A stretch of 64,000 bases of DNA from Corallium rubrum (lineage: Eukaryota; Cnidaria; Anthozoa; Scleralcyonacea; Coralliidae). The notes under the pieces are model-generated. The model did no database searches. It was not told the DNA's origin and saw only the letters and a list, made by a program, of their open reading frames with translations. The position numbers and the translations under genes were made by a program. Positions 63,747 to 64,000 of this stretch are shown piece by piece. The stretch is from positions 4,251,714 through 4,315,713 of the forward strand of contig OZ036005.1 in the NCBI GenBank assembly GCA_964035015.1. The letters run 5' to 3'. Positions within the stretch are counted from its first letter, which is position 1; every line of letters begins with the position of its first letter.

Positions 63747-64000
63747 ATGTCAACAAACAAAACAAAAAAACGTACATTTACAACGTTCGCCTGTTTTTGT
63801 CTATTTTCATGTTTTAATTTCTGGAATTTTACATGGTGGCAACTGGTAATTATAGTAAGCAATAATTTGTGGTAAAACCAAAATGGCCCCAGAAAATAAA
63901 CATTGTGTTCCAAAAACCTCTTACCTGTCATATATAAATATGGTGTGGCAGCTTAGTATCACTAATATTTTGTGATTCTGCTAGTATTTTACATGCAAAT
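63747..64000. other. right edge, no gene seen
   Basis: AT-rich DNA with TATAAATATGG near 63933. It could be a 5' leader or LTR of the gag-bearing element, but no repeat partner is visible. Confidence 0.3.

Noticed and set aside
1-64000. tRNA or rRNA genes
   Set aside because: No cloverleaf with A/B boxes or rRNA-like stretch was recognised by eye; a tRNAscan run would be decisive.

Overview
The window is eukaryotic (animal-type) genomic DNA filled mostly by two related, very large Polinton/Maverick elements, which are integrated virus-like DNA transposons. The call rests on a protein-primed family B DNA polymerase, a retroviral-type (rve) integrase, an A32/FtsK-like packaging ATPase, an adenain-like cysteine protease, a double-jelly-roll-type major capsid protein and a penton-like minor capsid protein. 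The host species cannot be fixed from the sequence. An invertebrate is likely, because metazoan Polintons with this gene style are common there and the flanks hold a Ty3/Gypsy-like gag and intron-bearing mobile genes.

Element A occupies 1-22678 and its left end lies outside the window. Element B is complete: terminal inverted repeats (TIRs) at 25332-25655 and 57633-57957, a candidate 5-bp target duplication (ACATG), and about 32.6 kb in length. A and B share almost every gene at roughly 75-95 percent protein identity by eye, so they are diverged copies and not a recent duplication. In B the order is: left TIR; hairpin-rich noncoding zone (25.9-28.7 kb); accessory genes (zinc ribbon, secreted repeat protein); Fic protein; RNase H-like nuclease; SET protein; polymerase; ATPase; small basic QxGG proteins; protease; capsid genes; integrase; then about 16 small genes, mostly on the minus strand, up to the right TIR. 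In A the block from the Fic region to the polymerase is inverted relative to B, and a 1.28-kb pyrimidine microsatellite sits exactly at the breakpoint next to the capsid module.

The 2.65 kb between the elements and the 6 kb to the right of B belong to a different mobile element, here called X. On the minus strand its order is: spliced unknown gene X, staphylococcal-nuclease-like gene, SET-domain gene, then a HUH plus SF3-helicase replication protein resembling parvovirus NS1. Two tandem, decayed copies are present (63089-59541, and 59541-57958 continuing at 25331-23965). Polinton B inserted into an intron-like stretch of the second copy. The right edge is a broken Ty3/Gypsy-like gag.

Functionally the Polinton genes form a replication module (polymerase, nuclease), an integration module (integrase, TIRs) and a virion module (major and minor capsid, ATPase, protease, basic core-like proteins). 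Fic and SET proteins could modify host proteins. Both elements carry frameshifts in different genes, so neither looks fully intact. The most unusual features are the array of about 18 pre-miRNA-like hairpins inside the left TIR of B, the microsatellite-associated inversion isomer, the family of QxGG small proteins, and the X element.
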